A DNA stretch of 64,000 nucleotides, from NCBI GenBank assembly GCA_002722245.1, contig PBLA01000027.1, positions 1 to 64,000 of the forward strand, read 5' to 3'. Positions 30,047 through 38,800 of this stretch are shown here, one piece after another (position 1 is the first letter of the stretch; each line of letters opens with the position of its first letter). Under the pieces are notes generated by a model that worked only from the letters and a program-made list of their open reading frames with translations, did not search any database and had not been told where the DNA came from. Source of the DNA: Flavobacteriales bacterium. GTDB lineage: Bacteria; Bacteroidota; Bacteroidia; Flavobacteriales_C; GCA-002722245. The position numbers were made by a program, and so were the translations under genes.

Positions 30047-30790
30047 TTAATTTCGTTGTCTTACTACTTCATAAAGAATAATTCCTGCAGCAACTGATAC
30101 ATTAAGACTGTCTGTTTTACCTTGAAGGGGTAGCTTTGCGCTTGAGTCGCATTTGGTAATATTTGAACGTGCAATTCCTGATTCTTCACTACCCATAATA
30201 ATTCCTACAGGTACCGTATAATCAATATCTGTATAAGGAGTAGGCGTTTTTTCCGTACAAGCGATTAAATGAATACCGGATTCTTTTAAGTAAGGAATGA
30301 CTGAATCTATACCAGGAACTTTACAGATTGGAATGTTAAAAATTGCTCCGGTTGATGTTTTTATTGTTTCTCCATTAATTTGAGCAGCACCTTTTTTAGG
30401 AATTATTATCGCATCTACTCCTGCACATTCTGCGGTTCGAACGATTGCGCCAAAATTTCTAACATCCGAAATTCTGTCTAATAAAAGTAAAAAGGGAGTT
30501 TTTCCTTCAGAAAATAAATTAGGGATGATTTCTTCTATATTTTGGAATTCTACAGGGGCAATAAAACCAATCACACCTTGATGATTTTTTCGAGTAATCC
30601 GATCAAGCTTTTGTTGAGGAACTTTATTCAACGAAATACCTCGTTCTCTAGCATGTGTCATGATTTCTTTTGCTAGTGGTGTCCTTAATGTGTTTAAAAT
30701 TAGAATTTTATCAAAATTTTTTCCTGATTCTAAACCTTCCAAGATTGGGTGAATACCAAATACTAAATCTGATTTTTGTTCAAATTCCAT
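30047..30790 (-). CDS. rlmB: 23S rRNA (guanosine-2'-O)-methyltransferase, TrmH/SpoU family
   Basis: The 247-residue protein has a substrate-binding N-terminal domain (VFGIHPILEGLESGKNFDKI) and a SPOUT methyltransferase domain. Motif 1 is seen in LDRISDVRNFGAIVRTAECA, motif 2 in VGIIMGSEESGIARSNI and motif 3 in LPLQGKTDSLNVSVAAGIIL. RlmB methylates G2251 in E. coli 23S rRNA. It is the last gene of the lpxK operon, 11 nt after lpxH. Confidence 0.9.
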   Translation of the reverse strand: MEFEQKSDLVFGIHPILEGLESGKNFDKILILNTLRTPLAKEIMTHARERGISLNKVPQQKLDRITRKNHQGVIGFIAPVEFQNIEEIIPNLFSEGKTPFLLLLDRISDVRNFGAIVRTAECAGVDAIIIPKKGAAQINGETIKTSTGAIFNIPICKVPGIDSVIPYLKESGIHLIACTEKTPTPYTDIDYTVPVGIIMGSEESGIARSNITKCDSSAKLPLQGKTDSLNVSVAAGIILYEVVRQRN

Positions 30791-30801
30791 TGTTCTCTTA
30801 T

Positions 30802-31563
30802 TTACTGTTGAACAGGTTGTAAAGTTAATTCATCTCCATCGAACCATGCAAAATGCGGATTTCCTGTTACCCATTCGCCAAGATTAATATATCGGGCGTT
30901 TTTATTTTTGATCTTTAGGTCTAGTACTAAGTGTCTGTGACCGAAAATAAAGTAATCAAAATGCTCTTTTTTTAAGATGTTTTGAGCATAGATGTATAGC
31001 CATTCTTTTTCGTCGCCCAAGAATTCCTCTCCTTTTTTAATGTTCGATATACGCGATTTTTTACTCCAAAAGTTTGCGATTCCCATACCAAGGTTGGGAT
31101 GTAATCTCGCAAAAAACCATTGACAAACTTTAGATTGAAAAAAGGTTTTAATGAATTTATAAAACCGATCTCCAGGTCCTAATCCATCTCCATGTCCTAT
31201 GAAAAATTTTTTTCCATTCCATTCTCTCTGAATAGAGTCCCTATGAATCGTTATTCCTAATTCTTGAGGCAGGTAGTCAAACATCCACATATCATGATTC
31301 CCTGTGAAAAAATGAATAGGAATTCCAGAATCATTTAATTCTGCAATTTTCCCTAGAAATCGAGTATATCCTTTCGGAATTGTGTGTTTATATTCAAACC
31401 AGAAATCAAATAGATCTCCAACAAGGTATATTTCCTGTGCGTCTGAACGAATAGATTCTAGCCAGTTTACTAATGTTTTTTCACGTTCTCTACTTTTTTC
31501 ATAGTTGGGGACACCTAAATGAAAATCAGAAGCAAAGTATATTTTTTTACCTTTTTGTATCAT
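30802..31563 (-). CDS. lpxH: UDP-2,3-diacylglucosamine hydrolase-like metallophosphoesterase
   Basis: LpxH cleaves UDP-2,3-diacylglucosamine to lipid X and UMP in lipid A synthesis. The 253 residues show calcineurin-like motifs: Asp13 and His15 in FASDFHLG, then LVGDLFDFWFEYKH, FFTGNHDMW, FFIGHGDGLG and FGHRHLVLDLK. The insertion YKFIKTFFQSKVCQWFFARLH is typical of the lipid-binding cap. It overlaps the M1 peptidase gene by 4 nt and shares its operon with lpxK, which supports a lipid A role. Confidence 0.9.
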   Translation of the reverse strand: MIQKGKKIYFASDFHLGVPNYEKSREREKTLVNWLESIRSDAQEIYLVGDLFDFWFEYKHTIPKGYTRFLGKIAELNDSGIPIHFFTGNHDMWMFDYLPQELGITIHRDSIQREWNGKKFFIGHGDGLGPGDRFYKFIKTFFQSKVCQWFFARLHPNLGMGIANFWSKKSRISNIKKGEEFLGDEKEWLYIYAQNILKKEHFDYFIFGHRHLVLDLKIKNKNARYINLGEWVTGNPHFAWFDGDELTLQPVQQ

Positions 31564-34505
31564 TTTAATAACTTATACAATTGGTCAACGTGAATCATAA
31601 ATTTAATCCGGTTGAAGAAATTAAATTCATTTTCAGCTGTTAAAGGATTATTCCCTAAACCAGAAATGTTATAATCCTCATCAATAGCATCGGAATAACC
31701 AAAAGGAAAGTATATTTCAAAATAGTTCTTCTTTATGTTTAGTTGAAGACCATAGTCATAAAGGAAGGGAACACTTCCTGGATTATTTAAGTAGTTTTCA
31801 ATAATTCTTTCCGAAGAGGCAATATCAGAGAAAAAGGAAATGTATTTAATTGGAAAAGGGACAACAATATTTAAACTAGCCATCCAAATAGTTGATGATA
31901 TTGTACTCATCCCGCTTTTAAATCCGGCATCCTGAATAAAGATTTGTTGACGAGCTAAACTCGTACCTTCGGATATAAATCGACCGTATGTTGAATGCTC
32001 CAATAAGTAATCTGGGGTAGTATAGTTAAAGTTTTCAAGATCACTAGAGGCGATTAGTGTACCATTATTACCGCTTAGATTGAAACGTTCCGTGTACGCA
32101 TTTACGCTCTGTAAAAAACAGCCAGCAAAAGTTCTTATATCTATAGTTTGTTTTTTAGAATTTAGTGTGATGCCATAATTGAATTCGGTAGATAACTTCC
32201 AGTTTTGATCAAATGCCTGGAGCCTAATGTTTCCAGAATAGGGGTTTATGGCTTTTTTATTTGTTGCCGAATACTGAAAAGTGATGTAATTTTTTTTGAT
32301 GGATTCTCTTCTATCAAAACCAATTTCTATTGCGGAAAGTTTAGCTTCAATACTAGATTTAAACGAAGATCGAGCATTGGGTTGGTGAATTTTAAAATCT
32401 AACCCTGCTTCAATTTTCTCTATTTGCCCAGGTACAATTCCCAGATCAAGTCCCTGTCTCTTAAGGTTGATATTGACATTAATTTTATCAAAGTACTCTC
32501 CAGGGTAAATGGAGTAAATAAATTGTCCATTTCCAACCAGTTTGTTCGTTCCAAAAGAGAATTGCGGTAGTACAAGAAATCTAAATTTACGTTCCTGAAT
32601 ATTTAAATTAGTTGCTGCTACTCCCAATTGCAAATCGTCATGTAAATTATACCCCATAATGGGTGAAAAGAAGATTTGAGTTTTATCGGGTTTTTCAAAA
32701 TCAAAGGGAAAAGAAGCTTCCAAAGGCTCTATATTTCCAATGAAGCTAAACAACGTAAAAGAGTTGTTTTTTCTATTTATTTCGGGCATATCATGGTAAA
32801 AATCAATTACAACTTTATCGTAATCCCCATAAGGGAAAGATAGTTTTTGAGTACCCCAAAAGCCTTCATACCAGGCTGTATTTATTACTTTTCCGCGTTT
32901 AAGTGCAGTGATTACTAAAGGTCCAGCGATTTCACCAACATTCGTTACCACAACATCAAATTCTTTGTTGTCCCAAGAGTAACCTGCATTATTGATTTTA
33001 TAATCAAGAGTATAGGTTGTAGTGAGTAGGTCATCGAAAAACCAATCTAAATTTTTAGAGGTATGTTTTTTAAATATAGCCTGAAAGTCTTTTGGTTGTG
33101 GATGTTTAAATTTCCAAGTTTCGAAGTAGTCTTGCATAATTTGATCGAAAAAGGGTTTTCCTAGATATTTTTCTAAGTAATTTAAAATAACCGCTGATTT
33201 ACTGTAAACGACAGCACCATAATTTATATTAGAGTATTGATCAGCCGATAGATTTAAGGGCTGACTACTGTTTCGCGTATTGACAAAGTCGTGGAGATAG
33301 TGGTGGTATTCTGTATGTTTTGGTGTTTGGCTTTTAACAAATTTTCGCAAAACAGGAATGAAATCATCAAATCTTTCCTCCGTTTTCACTTCTTCATAAT
33401 ACCTTCGCTCATAGTAAGAATTCATACCTTCATCCATCCAAGGGTGTTTTCTTTCGTTTGATCCTAAAACACCATAAAACCAATTATGCCCTATTTCATG
33501 AAGTATGACTTCTTCATGAAATTTTCGTGAGTCACCGGGTCCTAAAACGGTTATTGTTGGATATTCCATTCCTGCTCCGGCAGTTAATCCACCATCTACA
33601 GCTCCACATATGCTGTATGGGTAATCACCCACCCATAAACTGTAGTAGTAAATTGCGCTATCCACATATTTTACCGAATTTTCATAGATATTTTTGTTTT
33701 CAGGTCTATATTTTATGTATGTTTTAACGGTTCTGCCTGAATAGGGCAAAACAACTTCACTAACCTCTTCTTGCCAAGTAGTGTCGGCAAACCAAGCAAA
33801 ATCGTGAACGTTATCTAATTGATAACGAACTGTTTTTTTTCCTTCATGTAACAATGTGTTTTCAATTTGATTTCCTGATGCTGCAATTTTATATTTTGAA
33901 GGTACGGTTACAGTGACATCAAACTTACCGTATTCAGAGTAAAACTCTCCCGTGGTTAAATAAGGCATTACATTCCATCCATTATGATCATAAACAGCAG
34001 GTTTAGGATACCACTGAGTAATTTGATAGGAATCATCTAAATGTCCCATTCTTGAAACTTCCCCATAAGGAACTTTTACTCGAAAAGGAGTTGTGATTTC
34101 AATGGAGCCTCCTGGAAGAAGATGATTGGGTAAATTAAACCATGCTACTTCGTTTCCTAGTGCATGATTTTTCAATTGAACAGCTGTTCCATCCACTTTT
34201 AATGACAGACTATCTAGCCTTCCGATATATTTAGAATCACCAAAATATAGAAGCGTGTTGTTGTCTTCAAGTATTTGCTTTGCTAGTGGAGTACCGGATT
34301 GATACGCATTTGGCCAGAGATGAAAAAACATTTCATGGAGCGTATCAGGCGAGTTATTTACATAAATTATTTTCTCATAGGCATGTAGTAGGTGGTTTTG
34401 ATCTTCTAATTCAACATGAATGTCGTAATTGACTTCCTGTTGCCAGTAAGCGTTAACTTGCAGATGTATAAAAACCAGAAGGACTACTGAAATGAGTTTA
34501 TTCAT
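31560..34505 (-). CDS. M1 family metallopeptidase with probable beta-barrel C-terminal region
   Basis: The 981-residue protein has a signal peptide (about 1-19) and an N-terminal beta-saddle domain. The catalytic zinc site His336, His340 and Glu359 forms an HExxH-x18-E pattern in HEIGHNWFYG and WMDEGMNSYY. The exopeptidase-like AGAGMEYPT motif precedes it. From about residue 600 onward there is no peptidase homology; alternating hydrophobic and polar strands with aromatic girdles continue to the end (FFNRIKFMIHVDQLYKLLK). This looks like an outer-membrane beta-barrel or a related beta structure. It overlaps the neighbouring genes by 4 and 8 nt. Confidence 0.85.
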   Translation of the reverse strand: MNKLISVVLLVFIHLQVNAYWQQEVNYDIHVELEDQNHLLHAYEKIIYVNNSPDTLHEMFFHLWPNAYQSGTPLAKQILEDNNTLLYFGDSKYIGRLDSLSLKVDGTAVQLKNHALGNEVAWFNLPNHLLPGGSIEITTPFRVKVPYGEVSRMGHLDDSYQITQWYPKPAVYDHNGWNVMPYLTTGEFYSEYGKFDVTVTVPSKYKIAASGNQIENTLLHEGKKTVRYQLDNVHDFAWFADTTWQEEVSEVVLPYSGRTVKTYIKYRPENKNIYENSVKYVDSAIYYYSLWVGDYPYSICGAVDGGLTAGAGMEYPTITVLGPGDSRKFHEEVILHEIGHNWFYGVLGSNERKHPWMDEGMNSYYERRYYEEVKTEERFDDFIPVLRKFVKSQTPKHTEYHHYLHDFVNTRNSSQPLNLSADQYSNINYGAVVYSKSAVILNYLEKYLGKPFFDQIMQDYFETWKFKHPQPKDFQAIFKKHTSKNLDWFFDDLLTTTYTLDYKINNAGYSWDNKEFDVVVTNVGEIAGPLVITALKRGKVINTAWYEGFWGTQKLSFPYGDYDKVVIDFYHDMPEINRKNNSFTLFSFIGNIEPLEASFPFDFEKPDKTQIFFSPIMGYNLHDDLQLGVAATNLNIQERKFRFLVLPQFSFGTNKLVGNGQFIYSIYPGEYFDKINVNINLKRQGLDLGIVPGQIEKIEAGLDFKIHQPNARSSFKSSIEAKLSAIEIGFDRRESIKKNYITFQYSATNKKAINPYSGNIRLQAFDQNWKLSTEFNYGITLNSKKQTIDIRTFAGCFLQSVNAYTERFNLSGNNGTLIASSDLENFNYTTPDYLLEHSTYGRFISEGTSLARQQIFIQDAGFKSGMSTISSTIWMASLNIVVPFPIKYISFFSDIASSERIIENYLNNPGSVPFLYDYGLQLNIKKNYFEIYFPFGYSDAIDEDYNISGLGNNPLTAENEFNFFNRIKFMIHVDQLYKLLK

Positions 34506-35655
34506 TTCCTACAAGTTTTTTTACCAATTGATGAGCTACTTCACCTCTTATATGATCTCCTTCGTCGAGAATGTTTCCATTGGGGTCAATAATCATTAAT
34601 GTTGGATAATGTTCAATTTTATATTGTTTGGATGTGCCTTCTCCATTTGCATCAAATAATTGAATCCAGTTGGTTTGGAATTTTTCATTAATTCTTTTCC
34701 AAGAGTTAATTGTTGATGGATTACCACGGTCAATACATACACTAATAACTTCAAACTGATCACCTCCGAAGTCTGATTTAATTCGTTTTAGATTTGGGAT
34801 TTCGGCAATACATGGTCGGCACCAAGTTGCCCAAAAATCAAGAAGAACATATTTTCCTTTGAAGTCGGATAAGCTAACGCTATTATTATTCACATCCATT
34901 AGCGTGAAGTTATAGGCTGGTTGTCCAATAGAGTTGGCGTATAATGATTCTATTTTATTGTGGAAGTTCATTACATCCTCATTGCCGTTGTAATTAATTA
35001 TTATTGCGCTATCTACCAATTGATAAATCGATTTATATCTTTTTTGATCGAGCGAACTTAGGGCGACTAAATTTGAAAACTGCCCTGGGTGTTTTTTAAT
35101 GTAACGCAATACAATACTCTCCTCTTTCTTTTTTGCTTGTGCGTAAAGTACTTGAAATTCCTTGAGAAGTGCGTGATGAAGTTGTTTTGATTTTGCTTTT
35201 TCAAAAACATAACTTAACGAGTCGGTATAATATTTTGACGCTTTTAAAAAGGTGATTAAGGAATCTAATCGAGCAATCTCTGGTGTTCCTTCAATTTTGC
35301 TAGTTGCATATAAGGAACGCGCATTTCCGGTTATTTTGATTCGATCACCAGGTTCAGCCATAAACATAACTCCTCCATTACCTTCTTTTTCTTCTGGAAG
35401 ATAAATGGAGTAAAATGAAGTTTTGGATTGATTTATAAGAAATTGGGCTTCTCCTTTATTATTTGCCTCTACCGTGTCTAATTGTATAGTTTTTGTTTTC
35501 GAGGTGGATAACAGCTCCAGAACAACTTTTTTAGAAAACATGCTGTCCAATTGTACGTTTACTTGAATATCTTTTTCACTGGAGAATGATTGTTTTTTTT
35601 CTCCACATCCAACTAGAAGAGGAAGAGTAAATAGTGTATACCAAAAATATTTCAT
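34498..35655 (-). CDS. TlpA-like thioredoxin lipoprotein
   Basis: The 385-residue protein has a lipoprotein signal ending LVGC at residue 17. A beta-rich N-terminal domain of the DUF4369 type follows (about 28-120), with DRIKITGNARSLYATSKIEG, then a helical segment. The thioredoxin domain begins near residue 247 with FKGKYVLLDFWATWCRPCIA. The WCRPC active site is intact, so a thiol-disulfide exchange role outside the inner membrane is expected. It begins 1 nt after the purine nucleoside phosphorylase stop and overlaps the M1 peptidase start by 8 nt. Confidence 0.88.
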   Translation of the reverse strand: MKYFWYTLFTLPLLVGCGEKKQSFSSEKDIQVNVQLDSMFSKKVVLELLSTSKTKTIQLDTVEANNKGEAQFLINQSKTSFYSIYLPEEKEGNGGVMFMAEPGDRIKITGNARSLYATSKIEGTPEIARLDSLITFLKASKYYTDSLSYVFEKAKSKQLHHALLKEFQVLYAQAKKKEESIVLRYIKKHPGQFSNLVALSSLDQKRYKSIYQLVDSAIIINYNGNEDVMNFHNKIESLYANSIGQPAYNFTLMDVNNNSVSLSDFKGKYVLLDFWATWCRPCIAEIPNLKRIKSDFGGDQFEVISVCIDRGNPSTINSWKRINEKFQTNWIQLFDANGEGTSKQYKIEHYPTLMIIDPNGNILDEGDHIRGEVAHQLVKKLVGNE

Positions 35656-35656
35656 A

Positions 35657-36469
35657 CTAAATATGATAAATTAATTCTTTAAAAAGTAAGGTTAACCGAG
35701 GTTCGGCTTCCATAGCTGTGTTGATAATGTCCTGAATATCTACAGGTTTAATTTCTCCAAAGCAAATATCGGTAATTATTGAGCATGCAAAACAATTAAT
35801 ATTAGCATGTTTGGCAGCAATTACTTCAGGAACAGTGCTCATACCCACGGCGTCTGCACCGATAATTCTTAAATAGTTATATTCAGCAGGTGTTTCTAAC
35901 ATGGGTCCCGGAAGCCCAACATAAACACCTTTTTGTATTGTGAATTCGTGTTTGTTTGCCGCTGCCTCAGCTTTTGAAATTAGTGTATTGGCATATGGTT
36001 CATACATGTCTACAAATCGCGGGCCTATTTCTTCTATATTTTCACCAATCAAAGGGTTCCCTGGGAAGTGATTTATATGGTCTTTTATAACCATTAAGTC
36101 ACCTTTTTTATACGATGAATTTAAACCTCCAGCTGCATTAGATATTAAAAGTGTTTTTACCCCTAAAAATTTCATGACTTGCACAGGAAATGCAACCTCT
36201 TTGAGAGAGTAACCTTCATAATAGTGAAATCGCCCCTGCATTATAATCACTTTCTTCCCTGATAATTCGCCAAAAATTAATTTTCCTTTATGAGATTCCA
36301 CTGTGGAAATAGGAAATGACGGAATATCTTCATATTCAATTTCATGTTCAATATTTACGTCATTAACTAACCCCCCGAGACCCGTGCCTAGTATAATTCC
36401 TATTTGAGGTTGAAATTGATTTGTACTATCCTGAATAAATTCAGCAGTATTTTTAATTTTCTTGAGCAT
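35657..36469 (-). CDS. punA: Purine nucleoside phosphorylase, trimeric type
   Basis: This enzyme phosphorolyses inosine and guanosine to free base and ribose-1-phosphate in purine salvage. The 270 residues contain the phosphate loop GIILGTGLGGLV, STVESHKGKLIFGELSGKKV, MQGRFHYYEGYS, ISNAAGGLNSSYKKGDLMVI and the base-binding DAVGMSTVPEVIAAKH segment. These are typical of the PNP-I/XapA family. Its start lies inside the last 17 nt of lpxK, so it belongs to that operon. The gene_symbol is by family match. Confidence 0.9.
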   Translation of the reverse strand: MLKKIKNTAEFIQDSTNQFQPQIGIILGTGLGGLVNDVNIEHEIEYEDIPSFPISTVESHKGKLIFGELSGKKVIIMQGRFHYYEGYSLKEVAFPVQVMKFLGVKTLLISNAAGGLNSSYKKGDLMVIKDHINHFPGNPLIGENIEEIGPRFVDMYEPYANTLISKAEAAANKHEFTIQKGVYVGLPGPMLETPAEYNYLRIIGADAVGMSTVPEVIAAKHANINCFACSIITDICFGEIKPVDIQDIINTAMEAEPRLTLLFKELIYHI

Positions 36470-37520
36470 AGGTTAAAATAGTTTCGTCAAAAGTAGGGTC
36501 ATCCTCTTGTCCTTTATGGAATTTCACCTCAATGGGGATGTAAAATAACGGCACTTCCTCTAACAAAGGATATAAACGCTCATCCTTTAACCGCATGGCA
36601 TCTTTTTCCGTGGTGATTAATATTTTTTTGGAGGATATTATCTCTTTGAATTGATTAATTAAACGAACGATGTCAACAGGTTGAAAATTGTGATGATCAC
36701 TAAACTCAGTAACAATAACATCTTTTGCGGTTTGTTTCACATAATCAATTAGCGGATTTATTTTTGCAATTCCGGCAAACACAATGGTTTTATACTCTTG
36801 GAGTTTAAATTGATCGGAAAGTAAGTGCTTTGCCATATCATTAAATGCGCAAATTGGTTTGTAATCAATGTAACTAAAGAATAAATTTTGATCATGATGT
36901 GGTTTAATTAAGCCACTTATTCTTCTGTGTTCAATAGGTGAGTATAACTTTGGTGATTTTGTGACAACAATAATATTAGCTCGTTTTTTTCCAGATTTCC
37001 ATTCTCTCAATTCTCCCGAGGGCATCATAAATTGCTTTTTTCCAATAGAAGAATAATCGATTAAGAGAATATTAATTTGTGGTTTTACCCAACGATGCTG
37101 ATAACAATCGTCCAATAAAATGATATCTGGATGTATTTCTTTTTCAATATTTGTGAAACCTCTTCGTCTATTTTCATCCACTACAACAGTTACGTCAGTA
37201 AATTTAGAATGGAATTGCATGGGCTCGTCCCCAATTTCAGCATATGTTGATTTTTCATTTGCAACATAATAACCTTTCGTTTTTCTTAAGTATCCTCGGC
37301 TTAATGTTGCCAACGAATATTTGGGGTTTAACAGTGTGATTAAATATTCAATATGAGGAGATTTTCCCGTGCCACCCACGGTTATATTCCCTACCGAAAT
37401 AGATTTTGTTTCAAATTCTTGTGATCTAAAAATTCCAAGATCAAAAAGAAGATTTCTTGCCTTGGTGATGATTCCAAATAAAAAAGCAAACGGTAGTAAA
37501 AGAACCCGTAGAAAAAACAT
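36453..37520 (-). CDS. lpxK: Tetraacyldisaccharide 4'-kinase
   Basis: LpxK phosphorylates the 4' position of the lipid A disaccharide precursor at the inner membrane. The 355 residues begin with a hydrophobic membrane-associated segment (FFLRVLLLPFAFLFGIITKA). The family motif SVGNITVGGTGKSPHIEYLI contains the Walker A loop near residues 49-54. The mid-region ILLDDCYQHRWVKPQINILL matches the substrate-binding motif. It is the first gene of an operon continuing into punA. The 134-nt upstream gap probably holds its promoter. Confidence 0.93.
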   Translation of the reverse strand: MFFLRVLLLPFAFLFGIITKARNLLFDLGIFRSQEFETKSISVGNITVGGTGKSPHIEYLITLLNPKYSLATLSRGYLRKTKGYYVANEKSTYAEIGDEPMQFHSKFTDVTVVVDENRRRGFTNIEKEIHPDIILLDDCYQHRWVKPQINILLIDYSSIGKKQFMMPSGELREWKSGKKRANIIVVTKSPKLYSPIEHRRISGLIKPHHDQNLFFSYIDYKPICAFNDMAKHLLSDQFKLQEYKTIVFAGIAKINPLIDYVKQTAKDVIVTEFSDHHNFQPVDIVRLINQFKEIISSKKILITTEKDAMRLKDERLYPLLEEVPLFYIPIEVKFHKGQEDDPTFDETILTYAQEN

Positions 37521-37654
37521 AGACTAAATTTACTAAAATATGTGGCTTTTAGGGAGGCAATTATTGAGAGTTGTTAAGATAAATAGGTTAATACTATTGA
37601 TCTGGATTAAAGAGTCTTAAATGTTAGATTTTGAATTAAATAAGAATAATACAT

Positions 37655-38800
37655 TTATTCGCAACTTTCATTCAATAAAATGGCATTTAGTGGGGTGACA
37701 TCGATTAGTTTTTGAAACAATTGATTGCTGTTTTTTGATAAGTGTTTTTTTATTTTTTTGTGCTCATAGACTCGCCATTCAACCACGCAACCATAACGAG
37801 AAATCCAACCCCATAAATTTTTATCGATGTGCACCAGGTAGTTATTGACACCATCTCGAACATCCCAGTAATCTGCATTCGAAAACGCATCTAATTGGTT
37901 AAGTGAATCCTTAAATATATCACATCCTCGATTTAAATTACTCACATAAACCATGGAATCGTTCTCAATATAAACATATCTTCTGGACTTATAATAAACA
38001 ACATCCGGACCGTTGATATTCACAAGAACATCTGAAGGTAAACGCTCTGTCCACTCTCGCTCTTTACGATAAACAGCAGTGTCGTTAAGATTTAGGGTTC
38101 TTGTGGTAGTGACACCATTCCAATATAATTTCCTTTCACATGAATTTGAATTTGCAAGTACAAAATGAACAGGGTATGTACGAACTATATTTAGTGGTAA
38201 ATCAACAGAATTTTTATTTTCATCATAAAGATCATTGGAAAAAAAGCCTAGTTTTATCCTATTGCTAAGTTTTAGAGCTTCTTCAATTTCAGGATGATTA
38301 GTTGCCTCTTTTTTACTTAAATCAGCAAGTATTATTCGTTTTTTATTATAATCGAAAAAGAATTCTATCCTTTTCTCACGGTCATCAGGTGGACCTACTT
38401 CATATTTTCTTTTTTGAACTAATGGTTCCTCTGCCATGGTAAACATATTGTATGTTTTTTCAAAAAAAGGAAAGGTGAATTTCATTCCTTCATTTTTAGA
38501 TCGAATTAATTTTCCAGCATAGGTCAAAGAATCTCTTAATAAGTAATCCAGTTTTGTATTAGCCTCTTTTAATTTCCAGTGACTCCATCGAATTAAAAAC
38601 GTATCATTATCATAAACTTGTAAATAAAGTCGCATTGGAAAAATGCGCGCTTCATTTGTTTTTTTATTCAAATTATGGTTTGAGAATTCGTCTGCAAAAA
38701 CAAAATATTTGAGCTCTGGAACTTTTCTTATTTTAAAGGTAAAAAGTTGAGCACTTACATTAACCTGGAGAGAAAGGAAAAGAATTAAAGTTCTAACCAT
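37655..38800 (-). CDS. Unrecognised secreted protein of the sigma-factor module
   Basis: The 381-residue protein is not recognised. It has an N-terminal signal peptide (about 1-17, LILFLSLQVNVSAQ) and is rich in aromatic and charged residues. Short strand-like repeats such as DTAVYRKEREWTERL and VYIENDSMVYVSNLNRG are seen. Three Cys are present (in NSCERKLYW, RGCDIF and SRYGCVVEW), so disulfides are possible. Its start overlaps the end of the upstream membrane protein by 16 nt, placing it third in an operon with the ECF sigma factor. Confidence 0.65.
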   Translation of the reverse strand: MVRTLILFLSLQVNVSAQLFTFKIRKVPELKYFVFADEFSNHNLNKKTNEARIFPMRLYLQVYDNDTFLIRWSHWKLKEANTKLDYLLRDSLTYAGKLIRSKNEGMKFTFPFFEKTYNMFTMAEEPLVQKRKYEVGPPDDREKRIEFFFDYNKKRIILADLSKKEATNHPEIEEALKLSNRIKLGFFSNDLYDENKNSVDLPLNIVRTYPVHFVLANSNSCERKLYWNGVTTTRTLNLNDTAVYRKEREWTERLPSDVLVNINGPDVVYYKSRRYVYIENDSMVYVSNLNRGCDIFKDSLNQLDAFSNADYWDVRDGVNNYLVHIDKNLWGWISRYGCVVEWRVYEHKKIKKHLSKNSNQLFQKLIDVTPLNAILLNESCE

